64,000 bases of DNA, taken from the NCBI RefSeq assembly GCF_022479115.1, contig NZ_CP092497.1, positions 9,362,001 to 9,426,000 of the forward strand, written 5' to 3'. A program made the translations under genes and the position numbers. This document shows, in pieces, positions 41,313 to 50,812 of the stretch. This DNA comes from Amycolatopsis sp. EV170708-02-1 (GTDB lineage Bacteria > Actinomycetota > Actinomycetes > Mycobacteriales > Pseudonocardiaceae). Positions within the stretch are counted from its first letter, which is position 1. Every line of letters starts with the position of its first letter. The notes below the pieces were generated by a model, which had not been told where the DNA came from, searched no databases, and saw only the letters and a program-made list of their open reading frames with translations.

Positions 41313-42566
41313 TCAATGTTCTGCGCGTGCGGCGTCTTTTTCCTGCCACCGTTCCGGGTCGCGGCTGAGGGTCCGGAACCAGCTCAACGCGAGCGGGACG
41401 GTCAGCACCAATCCCGCAAGCCCGAAGACGCCGACCGTCGACTGAGGGCCGACCTGGTCCGCCAGGATGCCGCCGATCAGGGGACTCACGCCCATCGTCG
41501 TGGTCAATCCGGTGTTCGACAGCCCCATCACCTGTGCCCGGCTCTCGTCCGGCACGGCCAGCGTCAGCGACGCGGTGGCCTGCATCAGCGCCACCGTGCC
41601 GAAGCCGCCGCAGAGCACGAACAACACGATCGACGCCCACGGCCCCGGCTGCAGGAAGCACAGCAGCAGCGGGATCGCCGTCAGCGCCGAAAGCGGCCCG
41701 ATCAGTTTCGGTCTGACGTGCGACGGCACCCAGCGCGAGTAGATGAAGGCCCCGATCACACTGCCGATCGGGTCGGCGGCCAGCAGCAGGCCGATGATCT
41801 CGGGGCCGCCGCCCGACGACGCGACGTAGGGCGCCGCGATGCCCTCGTACACCGGCAGCAGGCCCATCAGCCAGGTGAACAGCAGCAATGAGCGCAGCCC
41901 GGAGCTGGCGAAGACGATCTTCCCGCCCGAGCCGATCGACGCGAAGAACGACTTGCGCTTCTCGCCGGACGCCGCGGCCGGACGCGACTTCAGCCCGAAC
42001 CGGACGAACAGCGCCGAGATCACGAAGGTGACCGCGTCCAGCGCGAGGGCGATATGGGGTTCGAGCGCGGTCAGCAGGAGACCGCCGCCGGCGAATCCCG
42101 CCAGCTGCGCCGATTGGACGGTCATGCTGCGGATCGCCATACCGACGACGAACCGATCGCCCTCGAGGATCTGCGGCAGCAGGGCCAGCTGGGCCGCCTT
42201 GAACGGCGGGTTCAGCAGCGAGACGCCGCCGACGAGGACGCACAGGACCCAGAACGGCAGGACCGGCACCGCGACCAGCGCGATCAGCAGGGCCCGTAAG
42301 AGGTCGACGACCACCATCACGGTCCGCCGGGGGAACCGGTCCGCGAACCCGGTGAGGAAGATGCCGCCGAGCAGCGAAGGGGCGTAGGTCAGCGCGTAGG
42401 TGAGACCGGTCAGGGTCGCGGAGCGGGTTTCGGTGAAGACGAGGACGGACAGGGCGACCCTGGCGAGTTGATCACCGAAGATCGAAAACAGCTCGGCGAA
42501 CCAGAGCGAACGGAACTCGGCTACACCGAACACCTCTCGGTAAGTGACCCGTCCGGCCGAAGCCAT
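41313..42566 (-). CDS. MFS transporter (MFS_3/EntS-like)
   Basis: A 417-residue, roughly 12-helix MFS permease. SLWFAELFSIFGDQLARVAL in helix 1, FADRFPRRTVMVVVDLLRAL as motif A, and IRSMTVQSAQLAGFAGGGLL are features of the exporter family that includes enterobactin exporter EntS and macrolide exporters. ATG 42566 has GGGGG upstream; the long extension to 43271 is a shadow. No biosynthetic cluster is adjacent, so the substrate is unknown. Confidence 0.88.
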   Translation of the reverse strand: MASAGRVTYREVFGVAEFRSLWFAELFSIFGDQLARVALSVLVFTETRSATLTGLTYALTYAPSLLGGIFLTGFADRFPRRTVMVVVDLLRALLIALVAVPVLPFWVLCVLVGGVSLLNPPFKAAQLALLPQILEGDRFVVGMAIRSMTVQSAQLAGFAGGGLLLTALEPHIALALDAVTFVISALFVRFGLKSRPAAASGEKRKSFFASIGSGGKIVFASSGLRSLLLFTWLMGLLPVYEGIAAPYVASSGGGPEIIGLLLAADPIGSVIGAFIYSRWVPSHVRPKLIGPLSALTAIPLLLCFLQPGPWASIVLFVLCGGFGTVALMQATASLTLAVPDESRAQVMGLSNTGLTTTMGVSPLIGGILADQVGPQSTVGVFGLAGLVLTVPLALSWFRTLSRDPERWQEKDAARAEH

Positions 42567-42600
42567 GTTGCCCCCAATAGGGTCCTTATTACGCGACAAA

Positions 42601-42629
42601 CTCGTGACCGAGAGTAACGCGGTCACGAG
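42601..42629. promoter_or_regulatory. Perfect dyad upstream of the MFS gene
   Basis: CTCGTGACCG and CGGTCACGAG form a perfect 10-bp inverted repeat around a 9-base spacer, 35 bases upstream of the MFS start: an operator candidate. The rest of the 427-base gap 42567-42993 shows no credible gene or other motif. Confidence 0.6.
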
Positions 42630-42993
42630 CTCGTCACGAAGCGTCATTCGTTCACGTAAGTGTCTCCTGACTGTTGGTGATTGGCTAGGTTCTTTCGCCG
42701 GGTTTCTGGAGTTGGAGATCTTTTTCGTGGACGAACGGCCGTCCGCGAAGGTGTCCCGGTGACCGGTATCGCGGTCCCGGCCAGCACTTTTGGGTTGTTT
42801 CGGGCATTTCGCCGGGAAAAGCGGACCGGACGGCGTCACCCGGGGCGGGGATGCCGCACCGCGACGGCGGTCATCGCGCCGCCTCGGGTGCGGACGCGCT
42901 TCGACTCCGCTCCGCGACGGCCGGAACGTTCGAGGGCCGTCGGCGTCATGCGCCGAATGGATGACCGGTCCGCCATCCGGTGGAGTGAACGGC

Positions 42994-44121
42994 TCAGCCG
43001 TCGACGGCAAGTACCTCGCGCGCCGAAGCCGCCTTCGCCGCGTCGCGTTTGGCGACCTCTTCGCGCACGATCGGGATGACATGACGGCCGAAGTCGATCG
43101 TGTCGCCGAGCATGTCGTAGCCGCGGGCGGAGAGGATGTCGACGCCGAGGTCGTAGTAGTCGAGCAGGGCCTGTGCGACGGTTTCGGGCGTGCCGACCAG
43201 GGCGTTGGAGTTGCCCGCGCCGCCGGTCGCGGCCGCCGTCGGGGTCCACAGCGCCCGGTCGAACCGTTCACCCTCGGCGGCGATCGCGAGGAGCCGCTTC
43301 GAGCCGGTGTTCTCCGGGTTCGTGAGCGAATGCCGCCGGGTCAGCGGGCCTCCGCTCGTGCGGGCCTTGATCGCGTCGACCGTGCGATACGCCTTCTCCC
43401 AGGCGAGCTCCTCGGTCGGGGCGATGATCGGGCGGAAGGCGACCTGGATACGCGGGACGTCGGTCCGCCCGGCGGCCTTCGCCGCGGCCTTGACGGACTC
43501 GATCTGCTCGGCCGTTCGCGCGAGGGGCTCGCCCCAGAGACAGAAGATGTCCGCTTCGGCCCCGCCCGCCGCGTACGCCGCCGGAGACGAGCCGCCGAAC
43601 GAGACGCCAGGGCGCGGCTGTTGCACAGGCCGGACGTCGAGGACGAAGTCGGCGAAGCGGTAGTGCTCGCCTTCGTGGTCGAAGGGCTCTTCGGACGTCC
43701 AAGCCCGCTTCACGATCTGGATGTACTCGCGCGTGCGTGAGTAGCGCGCGTCCTTGGTGAGGTAGTCGCCTTCGCGCTGCTGCTCGTGGTCGCTGCCGCC
43801 GGTGATGAAATGGACCGTGAGCTTCCCGTCCGAGAGCTGGTCCAGCGTGGCGAACGTCTTCGCCGCGAAGGTCGGGTACGAGACGTTCGGCCGGTGCGCC
43901 AGCAGGATCTGGAGCTTGTCGAGCTTCGCCGCGACGTAGGCGGCCGCCTGCGCCGGATCCGGTCCGCTGGAGCCGTACGCGAACAGCACCCGGTCCCAGC
44001 CGAAATCCTCGTGTGCCCGCGCGAGCCGCAGTGTGTAGTCCTTGTCGAAGACGCCGCCGGACCGCGGATGCGTCTCCGAACCGTCGTTGGTGCCTCCGAT
44101 ACCCAGGAATTCGACCGGCAT
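42994..44121 (-). CDS. SsuD-like LLM alkanesulfonate monooxygenase
   Basis: A 375-residue reduced-FMN-dependent monooxygenase of the luciferase-like family. DRVLFAYGSSGPDPAQAAAY, AHRPNVSYPTFAAKTFATLD, FITGGSDHEQQREGDYL, YSRTREYI and the FMN-binding FGGSSPAA match SsuD-type proteins that release sulfite from sulfonates. No ssu transporter or reductase is adjacent. ATG 44121 follows AGGG; the longer frame to 45279 is antisense to the next gene. It starts divergently from an FAD/NAD(P) protein 123 bases away, which may be a functional partner. Confidence 0.9.
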   Translation of the reverse strand: MPVEFLGIGGTNDGSETHPRSGGVFDKDYTLRLARAHEDFGWDRVLFAYGSSGPDPAQAAAYVAAKLDKLQILLAHRPNVSYPTFAAKTFATLDQLSDGKLTVHFITGGSDHEQQREGDYLTKDARYSRTREYIQIVKRAWTSEEPFDHEGEHYRFADFVLDVRPVQQPRPGVSFGGSSPAAYAAGGAEADIFCLWGEPLARTAEQIESVKAAAKAAGRTDVPRIQVAFRPIIAPTEELAWEKAYRTVDAIKARTSGGPLTRRHSLTNPENTGSKRLLAIAAEGERFDRALWTPTAAATGGAGNSNALVGTPETVAQALLDYYDLGVDILSARGYDMLGDTIDFGRHVIPIVREEVAKRDAAKAASAREVLAVDG

Positions 44122-44244
44122 CGTCCGTCCCTCTCGTCCGTGTCCCCCTGATCGACGAGTACGCGCCGGTTCCTCGCCGTGGCAACGGGTTCCGCTCCTT
44201 GAGAACCCGCACGCGGCCCGGAATCCCGGCGTAGCTTCGGCTTC

Positions 44245-46143
44245 GTGAGTACCGCAGACCTTCCCTACGTGCTCGCGGTGGTCGGCGCCGGTCCACGTGG
44301 GGTGGGCGTGCTCGAACGGCTCGGCGCCAACGCCGCCGAGCTCCTCGGCGGGCGGCGGCTGGTGGTGCATCTCGTCGATCCCTTTCCCGCCGGGGCGGGC
44401 CGGGTCTGGCGTTATGAGCAGTCGCCGTTGCTGCGGATGAACTCCATGCCCGAGGACGTCACCGTGTTCACCGACGACACCGTGGAGATCGACGGTCCGA
44501 TCCGCCCGGGGCCTTCGCTGATCGAGTGGGCGCGGCTCGTTCGCGAGGGCGCGCTCGACGCGGAAGCCGACGAAAGCCTGCGCGCCGAACTCGAGGCGCT
44601 GCAAAGCGATCACTTCCCGACGCGACGGCTGCAGAGCGCGTATCTCACCTGGTTCCACCGCGAAGTCCGCGCCGGGCTCCCGTCCGGGATCGAGGTCGTC
44701 GAGCACCGGACCCGCGCGGTGCGGCTCGACGACGGCGATCCGCAGTCGCTCTGGCTGGAAGACCGAGCGGAACCTCTCGCCGTGGACGCGGTCCTGTTCA
44801 CCGTCGGGCATCTCGACGCCGAACCGGACGAACGCGAAGCCGAACTCGCCGATTTCGCCGCCCGGCACGACCTCGCGTACTACCCGGCCGGCTACACCGC
44901 CGACGTCGACTACTCGGCGATCGGGCCGGGGGAAACCGTGCTGGTGCGCGGATTCGGCCTCGCGTTCGTCGATCTGATGCTGCTGCTGACCGAAGGCCGC
45001 GGCGGCCGGTTCGAAGAGCAGGCGTGCGGTGGGCTGAAATATCACCCGAGCGGTGCCGAACCCGTGTTGCACGTCGGTTCGCGCAGGGGGGTGCCGTATC
45101 ACTCGAAGATCGGCTACCGGCTGCGCGGGAAACCCTTGCGGTTGCCCAAATTCTTCGACGCCTACGCGATCGGGAAGCTCTGCGAGGTGCCCGGCACGAT
45201 CGACTTCCGCCGCGACGTCTGGCCGCTGATCTCGAAGGAGATCGCGTGGGCCTACTACAGCGAGCTGTTCACCGCCCATCCCGAGCGGGTGCGGATGGAT
45301 TTCGCCGTCTTCGCCGACGCTTTCGCGGACTCCCCGCCCGGCGAGCTCGACGCGCTGGTGGCGCGGGCGGTTCCGGCGCCGGACGATCGGCTGGATCTCG
45401 GCAGGCTCGACCGGCCGATGGCGGGCAAGGAGTTCGGCACCGCCGAGGAGTACGGCAAGGAGCTGCGCGAGTACGTCGAAGCGGACCTGAGCCGCCGGGC
45501 GGACGCCGAGTACAGCGCGGATCTGGGTGCGTTCATGGCGCTGCTTTCCGTGATGGGGCAGCTTCCGGCGCTGCTGCAGACCGGACGGCTCGACGCGGCG
45601 TCACAACTGTCCGATTTGGATGGTTGGTTTCTCGGCTTCTTCTCCTACTTCGCCAGCGGGCCGCCGCCGCGACGGCTCGAAGAACTGCTCGCGCTCCAAG
45701 AAGCCGGCCTCGTTTCCTTCTTGGGCGCCGAAATGCGTGTGTCGGCGGACGAGGAGCGCCGGGCCTTCGTCGCCTCCGGTGCGAGCTTCCCCGGCGAGAC
45801 CGAGGCGCGGACCCTTGTCGAGGCGCGACTGCCCGAGCCGAGCGTCACCAGGGCGTCCGATGCCCTTTTGCGACAGTTGCGGGACAGCGGCGCGCTCGGC
45901 GAGGAAGCCGTCATCGACCCGGTCACCGGCGAGAGGCTGCTCGCCGGCCGGATCCACACCCGCGTCTCCGACGGCCGGATGCTCGACGGCACGGGCCGCC
46001 CGCATCCGCGCCGGTTCGCGCTCGGGCCGCATACGTCGGCGCGTTCGGCCGGCGCGTTCACCCGGCCGCGGACCAACGCGCTCCCGTTCCGGCAGAACGA
46101 CATCGTCGCGCGGGAGATCCTGAAACTGGCAAGAACGGCGTAA
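44245..46143 (+). CDS. Large FAD/NAD(P)-binding protein (NAD_binding_9 family)
   Basis: A 632-residue flavoprotein-like enzyme. The Rossmann motif VVGAGPRGVGVLERLGA (~12-28) is followed by FPAGAGRVWRYEQSPLLRMN, TVGHLD and VLVRGFGLAFVDLMLLLTEG, typical of the FAD-NAD(P)-binding family (PF13454) near siderophore-type hydroxylases and of unknown reaction. The C-terminal 200 residues are helical and end in a conserved-looking TNALPFRQNDIVAREIL. GTG 44245. Divergent from the SsuD-like gene; 21-bp repeats follow its stop. Confidence 0.82.
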   Translation: MSTADLPYVLAVVGAGPRGVGVLERLGANAAELLGGRRLVVHLVDPFPAGAGRVWRYEQSPLLRMNSMPEDVTVFTDDTVEIDGPIRPGPSLIEWARLVREGALDAEADESLRAELEALQSDHFPTRRLQSAYLTWFHREVRAGLPSGIEVVEHRTRAVRLDDGDPQSLWLEDRAEPLAVDAVLFTVGHLDAEPDEREAELADFAARHDLAYYPAGYTADVDYSAIGPGETVLVRGFGLAFVDLMLLLTEGRGGRFEEQACGGLKYHPSGAEPVLHVGSRRGVPYHSKIGYRLRGKPLRLPKFFDAYAIGKLCEVPGTIDFRRDVWPLISKEIAWAYYSELFTAHPERVRMDFAVFADAFADSPPGELDALVARAVPAPDDRLDLGRLDRPMAGKEFGTAEEYGKELREYVEADLSRRADAEYSADLGAFMALLSVMGQLPALLQTGRLDAASQLSDLDGWFLGFFSYFASGPPPRRLEELLALQEAGLVSFLGAEMRVSADEERRAFVASGASFPGETEARTLVEARLPEPSVTRASDALLRQLRDSGALGEEAVIDPVTGERLLAGRIHTRVSDGRMLDGTGRPHPRRFALGPHTSARSAGAFTRPRTNALPFRQNDIVAREILKLARTA

Positions 46144-46275
46144 CTCGCGTGCCTGGAGCCGTAACTCGTGTGCTTGGAGGCGTAACTCGTGTGTGCGCCG
46201 TCTGAGCACGCGAGTTACGTCTCCAAGCACGTGAGATCCGCTTCCAGGCACGCGAGATCCGCCTTCGATCACGCG
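46138..46275. repeat. 21-bp units, three direct then inverted
   Basis: Three plus-strand units of type CGTAACTCGTGTGCTTGGAGG are followed by inverted units (CGAGTTACGTCTCCAAGCACG, GAGATCCGCTTCCAGGCACG, GAGATCCGCCTTCGATCACG), giving a long potential hairpin. The unit is that of 7500-7583. The right end runs into the last codons of the minus-strand glycosyltransferase. Confidence 0.82.
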
Positions 46276-47375
46276 TGGGCGGCGAAGTCCGCCAGCCGAC
46301 GGACGACCTCCGACGGCGCCGGCATGGCGGCGATCTCGTGGCGGGCCCTGGCCGCCACCTCGCGCACGCGGGCGTCGTCGAGGAGGGACTTGGCCCTCTC
46401 CTCGACGGCGTCCGCGGTCACCTCGTCCCCGGTCAGCGCCCGGCCGGCGTTGGCCGTCTCCAGCGTTTCGGCGTTGACGAACTGGTCCGCGCCCTGCGGC
46501 AGCACCAGCTGCGGCAGGCCCGCCGAAAGCGCGCCCAGCACGGTCCCGGTTCCGCCGTGGTGCACCACCAGGTCCGCTCGCGGAAGGACTTCGGACTGCG
46601 GCACGAAGCCGGTCACGTGGACGTTCGGCGGCAGGTCGTCGAATTCGCCGGGGTCACCAGGGCCGCGGGCGACCAGGACGTCCACCGGCAGCCGCGTGAG
46701 GCCGTCGATCGCGGCGCGCAGCACGCCAGTGGCGCCGAAGGCGACGGTGCCCAGCGTCAGGTAGACGAGCGGCCGGTCGCGTCCGTCGAGCCACGACGGC
46801 ACCGCGCCGGGCTCGTTCCACGGCACCGGCCGGAGCCGGAAGACCGTCGGCAGCGCGGTGACCTCCGTGTCACGCACGAGGTCCGGCCACACGTCGATCG
46901 CGGCGTCGCCCAGCATCAGGTTCGCGGGCGGTTGCCCGTCCCATAGCGGGGCGAACCGGTCCGCGGCGGCGGCCATCAGTTCGGCGGGCATCGAGCGGCC
47001 GATCACGTGGGACACCACCGGGATCCCGGCCCGGCGGGCGGCGGTGAACGCGCCGACGTCGCTCATCTCGTAGACGACCAGATCGGGCCGGAGCTCGGGG
47101 AGCAGCTGCGTGAGATCGGCGATCGTGGCGCGCGGCAGGATCTCGGCGAACGTGGTGAGGATGGCCTCCAGCGGATCCCCGTCGGCCGCGGCACTGGCGT
47201 CCTGGATCGAGATCCCGACCTTGTGCGCGTCGAAGCCGAGCGAGCGGACCTTGTCCAGGAACGCCGCGCCGGTCCCGAAGACCACTTCGTGCCCGGCGTC
47301 GCGGGCGGCGATCGCCAACGGCATCAACGGGTACAGGTGGCCGTAGGCCGGGCGGCATGTGAAGAGGATGCGCAC
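46269..47375 (-). CDS. GT1-family glycosyltransferase (MGT/UGT-like)
   Basis: A 368-residue GT-B glycosyltransferase. RPAYGHLYPLMPLAIAARDA (~8-27) is the acceptor-side N-terminal motif, PLVYLTLGTVAFG opens the C-terminal lobe, and the donor-binding motif is HHGGTGTVLGALSAGLPQLV followed by PQGADQFVNAETLE. The family includes macrolide-inactivating and natural-product glycosyltransferases. No biosynthetic genes adjoin it. GTG 47375 has a GGGGAGG site almost touching it, so the start is uncertain. It lies 13 bases after the ABC-LLM operon and may be its last gene. Confidence 0.88.
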   Translation of the reverse strand: MRILFTCRPAYGHLYPLMPLAIAARDAGHEVVFGTGAAFLDKVRSLGFDAHKVGISIQDASAAADGDPLEAILTTFAEILPRATIADLTQLLPELRPDLVVYEMSDVGAFTAARRAGIPVVSHVIGRSMPAELMAAAADRFAPLWDGQPPANLMLGDAAIDVWPDLVRDTEVTALPTVFRLRPVPWNEPGAVPSWLDGRDRPLVYLTLGTVAFGATGVLRAAIDGLTRLPVDVLVARGPGDPGEFDDLPPNVHVTGFVPQSEVLPRADLVVHHGGTGTVLGALSAGLPQLVLPQGADQFVNAETLETANAGRALTGDEVTADAVEERAKSLLDDARVREVAARARHEIAAMPAPSEVVRRLADFAAHA

Positions 47376-47388
47376 CTCCCCGAAAGTA

Positions 47389-48426
47389 CTAGCTTTCCCA
47401 CACCCGCGAGGGCAGTTCCTTCCGCACGATCGGGACGACGTCGGCGGCGAAGAGCTCCAGGACGTCCCGCGCTTCCCCGGACTCCAGCCCGTCGACCGAC
47501 ACCGCCTGCACCTCGTGCCCGAACGACGCGTGGTAGTCGCCGATCTTGTCGATCACCTGTTCCGGGCTCCCGACGAGGGCGGAACCGTTCGCGATCTTGT
47601 CCTCCAGCGTGGTGAACTCCGACTTGTTGTGCTGATACGCGGGTGTCTTCATCAGTGCCTCGAAGTACGGCCGGTACCCGTCCAGCGCCTCCTGCGAGGT
47701 CTTGGCGACGTACAGCCCGCCCGCGCCGGAACCGACGAGCGCGTCCGCCGGATCGTGGCCGTACTCGGCCCACCGCCGCCGGTAGTGGTCGATCAGATCG
47801 GCGTATTTCTTCTTGGGGTGGAATCCGTTCGCGGTGAACAGCGGATCGCCGAACTTCGCCGCCAGCTCGGTCGATTCGGTACTCGACGCGCTCCCGTGCC
47901 AGATCCGCGGCCGCGCGTGGAACGGCCGCGGTTGCGTCGTGACGTCGGTCAACGGCGCGCGGAACTCGCCCTCCCACGTCACGCCCTCCTCCAGGAACAG
48001 GCGGCGCAGCAGGGCGAACTTCTCCGCCTGGTACTCCCACTGCCGGTCCTCTTCGAGGCCGAACAGCGGGAAGTGCCGCGGATCGTTGCCCTTCCCGATC
48101 ATGAGTTCCAGCCGCCCGCCGGAAAGCTGGTCGAGCGTCGCGTAGTCCTCGGCGACGCGGACCGGGTCGAGCACGCTGATCACCGTCAAGGTGGTCAGCA
48201 GCCGGACGCGCCGGGTCCGTTCGGCCACCGCGGCCAGGATCACCGGCGGTGCCGAGGAAAGGAACGGTTCGCCGTGCCGCTCGCCGACGCCGTACGCGTC
48301 GAAGCCCAGTTCCTCGGCGAAGATCGCCTCGTCGACAACGCGTCGCAGGCGCTCGTGCTGGGTGGGTGTCGCACCGCTCGCCGGGTCGGGATGGTTGGCG
48401 ACCAGGGAGAAGAGCCCGAATTTCAC
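47389..48426 (-). CDS. LLM-class flavin-dependent monooxygenase, end of ABC operon
   Basis: A 345-residue luciferase-like enzyme. FGLFSLVANHP, GFDAYGVGERHGEPFLSSAP, LTTLTVISVLDPVRVAEDYA, LDQLSGGRLELMIGKGNDP and RIWHGSASSTESTELAAKFG are alkanal monooxygenase-type motifs. Its ATG overlaps the stop of the ABC ATPase gene in ATGA, so it is translationally coupled to the transporter. This implies that it attacks the imported compound, perhaps releasing sulfur or nitrogen. No flavin reductase is adjacent. Confidence 0.9.
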   Translation of the reverse strand: MKFGLFSLVANHPDPASGATPTQHERLRRVVDEAIFAEELGFDAYGVGERHGEPFLSSAPPVILAAVAERTRRVRLLTTLTVISVLDPVRVAEDYATLDQLSGGRLELMIGKGNDPRHFPLFGLEEDRQWEYQAEKFALLRRLFLEEGVTWEGEFRAPLTDVTTQPRPFHARPRIWHGSASSTESTELAAKFGDPLFTANGFHPKKKYADLIDHYRRRWAEYGHDPADALVGSGAGGLYVAKTSQEALDGYRPYFEALMKTPAYQHNKSEFTTLEDKIANGSALVGSPEQVIDKIGDYHASFGHEVQAVSVDGLESGEARDVLELFAADVVPIVRKELPSRVWES

Positions 48427-50000
48427 CGTGTCTCCAAGGGTTTCCGGCCCGGGATGGCGGCGAGGAGCTCCCGGGTGTAGTCCGCGCTCGGCCGTTCGAG
48501 GACGTCCCTCGCCGGGCCGAGTTCGACGAGTTCGCCGCCGCGCAGCACGCCGACGGTGTCCGCGATCTGCCGGACCACGGCGAGGTCGTGCGAGATGAAC
48601 AGATACGTCAGGCCGAGTTCGTCCTGGAGATCGGCGAGCAGCCGCAGGATCTGCGCCTGCACCGAGACGTCCAGCGCGGACACGGGTTCGTCGGCGACGA
48701 TCAGCTCCGGGCGCAACGCGAGTGCCCGCGCGATGGCCGCGCGTTGGCGTTGCCCGCCGGACAATTCGGCGGGTTTGCGCTTCAGCACCGAAGACGGCAG
48801 GGCGACCTGATCGACCAGCTCCGCCGCCCGCGCCCGGCGTTCCGCCTTCGTGCCGACGCCGAACGCCCGCAGCGGTTCGGAGATGACGTCCTCGATGCTG
48901 AACTTCGGATTCAGCGACGCGTACGGGTTCTGGTACACCAGCTGGAAGCGGCGCCGCAGCCGTCGTAGTTCCTCGCCGCGCAACGACGTGATGTCCTTAC
49001 CGTCGAACTCGACGACGCCGTCGGTCGGCGCCTCCAGCCGCAGGATCATCCGCGCGGTGGTCGACTTGCCCGAACCGGACTCGCCGACCAGCGCGAGCGT
49101 CCGGCCGCGGGCGATGTCGAACGAGACGCCGTCGACGGCACGGACGGTCCCGAACGTCTTGCCGAGGCCACGGACCGACACCAGGACGTCGGTCGACGGC
49201 GGTTTCGGCTCCCGCAGCGGGGTGTCGGACAGGCTCGGCGCGGCGGCGAGCAGGTCTTGCGTGTACTTCTGGGTGGGCGCCGCGAGGATTTCGCCGGTCG
49301 TGCCTTCCTCGACGACGCTTCCCTGGGACAGCACCACGATCCGGGATGCCCGATCGGACGCGACGCCGAGGTCGTGGGTGATCAGCAGGACGGCGGTGCC
49401 CGCTTCGGCGGCGAGTTCTTCGAGGTGGTCGAGGATCTGCCGCTGCACGGTGACGTCGAGCGCGCTGGTCGGTTCGTCGGCGATGATGAGTTTCGGCCGC
49501 CCGGCGAGCGCGGCGGCGATCAGCGCGCGCTGCCGGAGCCCGCCGGACAGCTCGTGCGGATACTGCCGCGCCCGCGCTTCCGGGTCGGCGATGCCGGCCT
49601 TGCGCAGCAGTTTCACTGCCTCGGCGCCGGCGCCGCGTTTGTCGGCGAGACCGTGGATCAGCAGTACCTCCGCGACCTGATCGCCGATCCGGTGCACGGG
49701 ATTGAGCGACACCGTCGGATCCTGCGGGACCAGGGCGATCTCACGGCCGCGTACCGAACGCCAGGCACGGTCGGAGAGTTTCGTGAGGTCACGGCCGTCG
49801 AAGGTGATCTCGCCGCGGTCGATCCGCCCGCCGCGCGGCAGCAGCCCGATGGCCGCGTGCGCCGTCGTGCTCTTGCCGGAGCCGGACTCGCCGACCACCG
49901 CGACGATCTGTCCCTTGTGGACAGAGAGCGAGACGCCGTCCACGGCGGGCACGGATTTGTAGGAAACCGCGAGATCGCGGATGGTCAGCAGCGCGCTCAC
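48423..50000 (-). CDS. Dual-ATPase oligopeptide/nickel-type ABC protein (DppD-DppF fusion)
   Basis: A 525-residue protein with two ABC domains in one chain. First: Walker A VGESGSGKST (~40), signature LSGGLRQ, Walker B LIIADEP. Second: VGESGSGKST (~305), LSGGQRQRAAIARALAL, LIVADEP. Each is followed by the oligopeptide/dipeptide C-terminal stretch (YTQDLLAAAP; YTRELLAAIP). It energises the permease pair upstream. GTG 50000 overlaps the permease stop (GTGA) with GGAG upstream; the frame to 50135 is out of context. Confidence 0.93.
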   Translation of the reverse strand: MSALLTIRDLAVSYKSVPAVDGVSLSVHKGQIVAVVGESGSGKSTTAHAAIGLLPRGGRIDRGEITFDGRDLTKLSDRAWRSVRGREIALVPQDPTVSLNPVHRIGDQVAEVLLIHGLADKRGAGAEAVKLLRKAGIADPEARARQYPHELSGGLRQRALIAAALAGRPKLIIADEPTSALDVTVQRQILDHLEELAAEAGTAVLLITHDLGVASDRASRIVVLSQGSVVEEGTTGEILAAPTQKYTQDLLAAAPSLSDTPLREPKPPSTDVLVSVRGLGKTFGTVRAVDGVSFDIARGRTLALVGESGSGKSTTARMILRLEAPTDGVVEFDGKDITSLRGEELRRLRRRFQLVYQNPYASLNPKFSIEDVISEPLRAFGVGTKAERRARAAELVDQVALPSSVLKRKPAELSGGQRQRAAIARALALRPELIVADEPVSALDVSVQAQILRLLADLQDELGLTYLFISHDLAVVRQIADTVGVLRGGELVELGPARDVLERPSADYTRELLAAIPGRKPLETR

Positions 50001-50812
50001 CGCACGTCTCCTTCGATCGCTCTGGACAGCCGGTTCGCGGACAGCACCACGGCCGCGACGGTGAGCCCGGGCAAGGTCGTCATCCACCAGGCGGTGGCGA
50101 GGAAGCCACGGCCCGCCGCCACCAGCGATCCCCATTCCGGGGTCGGCGGGGTGGCGCCGTAGCCGAGGAAGCTCAGCGCGCTCACCTCCAGCACCGCCGT
50201 GCCGAAGGTGAGGGTCGCGAGCGCGAGCACCGGGCCGAGCGCGTTGGGCAGCACATGCCGTCCGAGCACCCCGGTCCAGCGCACGCCTCCCGCCCTGGCC
50301 GCCTCGACGAACACGCCATTGCGGACACGCAGCACTTCGGCGCGCATCAGCCGGGCGAACTGCGCGAGATTCGCGACCCCGACCGCGATCGCGACATTGG
50401 TCGTCCCGAAGCCGAGCGCCGTGACCAGCGCCAGCGACAGCAGAATCGACGGGATCGCCAGCAGGACGTCGACACAGCGCATGATCGCCGAGTCGAGGGC
50501 GCCGCCGCGGAACCCGGCGAGCAGGCCGAGCGCGGAACCGGCGACGAGCGCGACGACGACGGCGATCACGGTCGCCTGCAACGAAAGCGCGGCGCCGTGG
50601 ACGACACGGGCGAAGATGTCGCGTCCGGTTTCGTCGGTGCCGAAGAGGTGGCCGAGCGACGGCCCCTGCATCTTCTCGGCGGGGACGCCGGCGAGCGGGT
50701 CCTGTCCGGTGAAGAGGCCGGGGGCGACCGCCGCCAGCAGCGCGAAGGCCAGGACGGCGATCGCGAGGATCAAACCCGGTTTGCGCCGGGTGCGCACGAG
50801 GACGTCAGGCAT
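49997..50812 (-). CDS. ABC transporter permease, DppC-type
   Basis: A 271-residue permease with about six helices. The N-terminal HLFGTDETGRDIFARVVHGA is the usual DppC/OppC signature, and the EAA loop reads EAARAGGVRWTGVLGRHVLPNA. It overlaps the DppB-type gene by 8 bases and the ATPase gene by 4. It forms the heterodimeric pore with the next gene. Confidence 0.92.
   Translation of the reverse strand: MPDVLVRTRRKPGLILAIAVLAFALLAAVAPGLFTGQDPLAGVPAEKMQGPSLGHLFGTDETGRDIFARVVHGAALSLQATVIAVVVALVAGSALGLLAGFRGGALDSAIMRCVDVLLAIPSILLSLALVTALGFGTTNVAIAVGVANLAQFARLMRAEVLRVRNGVFVEAARAGGVRWTGVLGRHVLPNALGPVLALATLTFGTAVLEVSALSFLGYGATPPTPEWGSLVAAGRGFLATAWWMTTLPGLTVAAVVLSANRLSRAIEGDVR

Noticed and set aside
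41313..43271. Long N-terminal extension of the MFS_3 transporter
   Set aside because: Residues upstream of 42566 are Arg/Pro/Thr-rich without similarity to a transporter; normal MFS length is reached from 42566.
42994..45279. Long N-terminal extension of the SsuD-like protein
   Set aside because: Beyond 44121 it runs antisense to the FAD/NAD(P) protein; ATG 44121 has a ribosome site and a typical N-terminus.
46138..46275. Small gene in the repeat region after the FAD protein
   Set aside because: Frames here consist only of the 21-bp repeat translated; no ribosome site or conserved protein.
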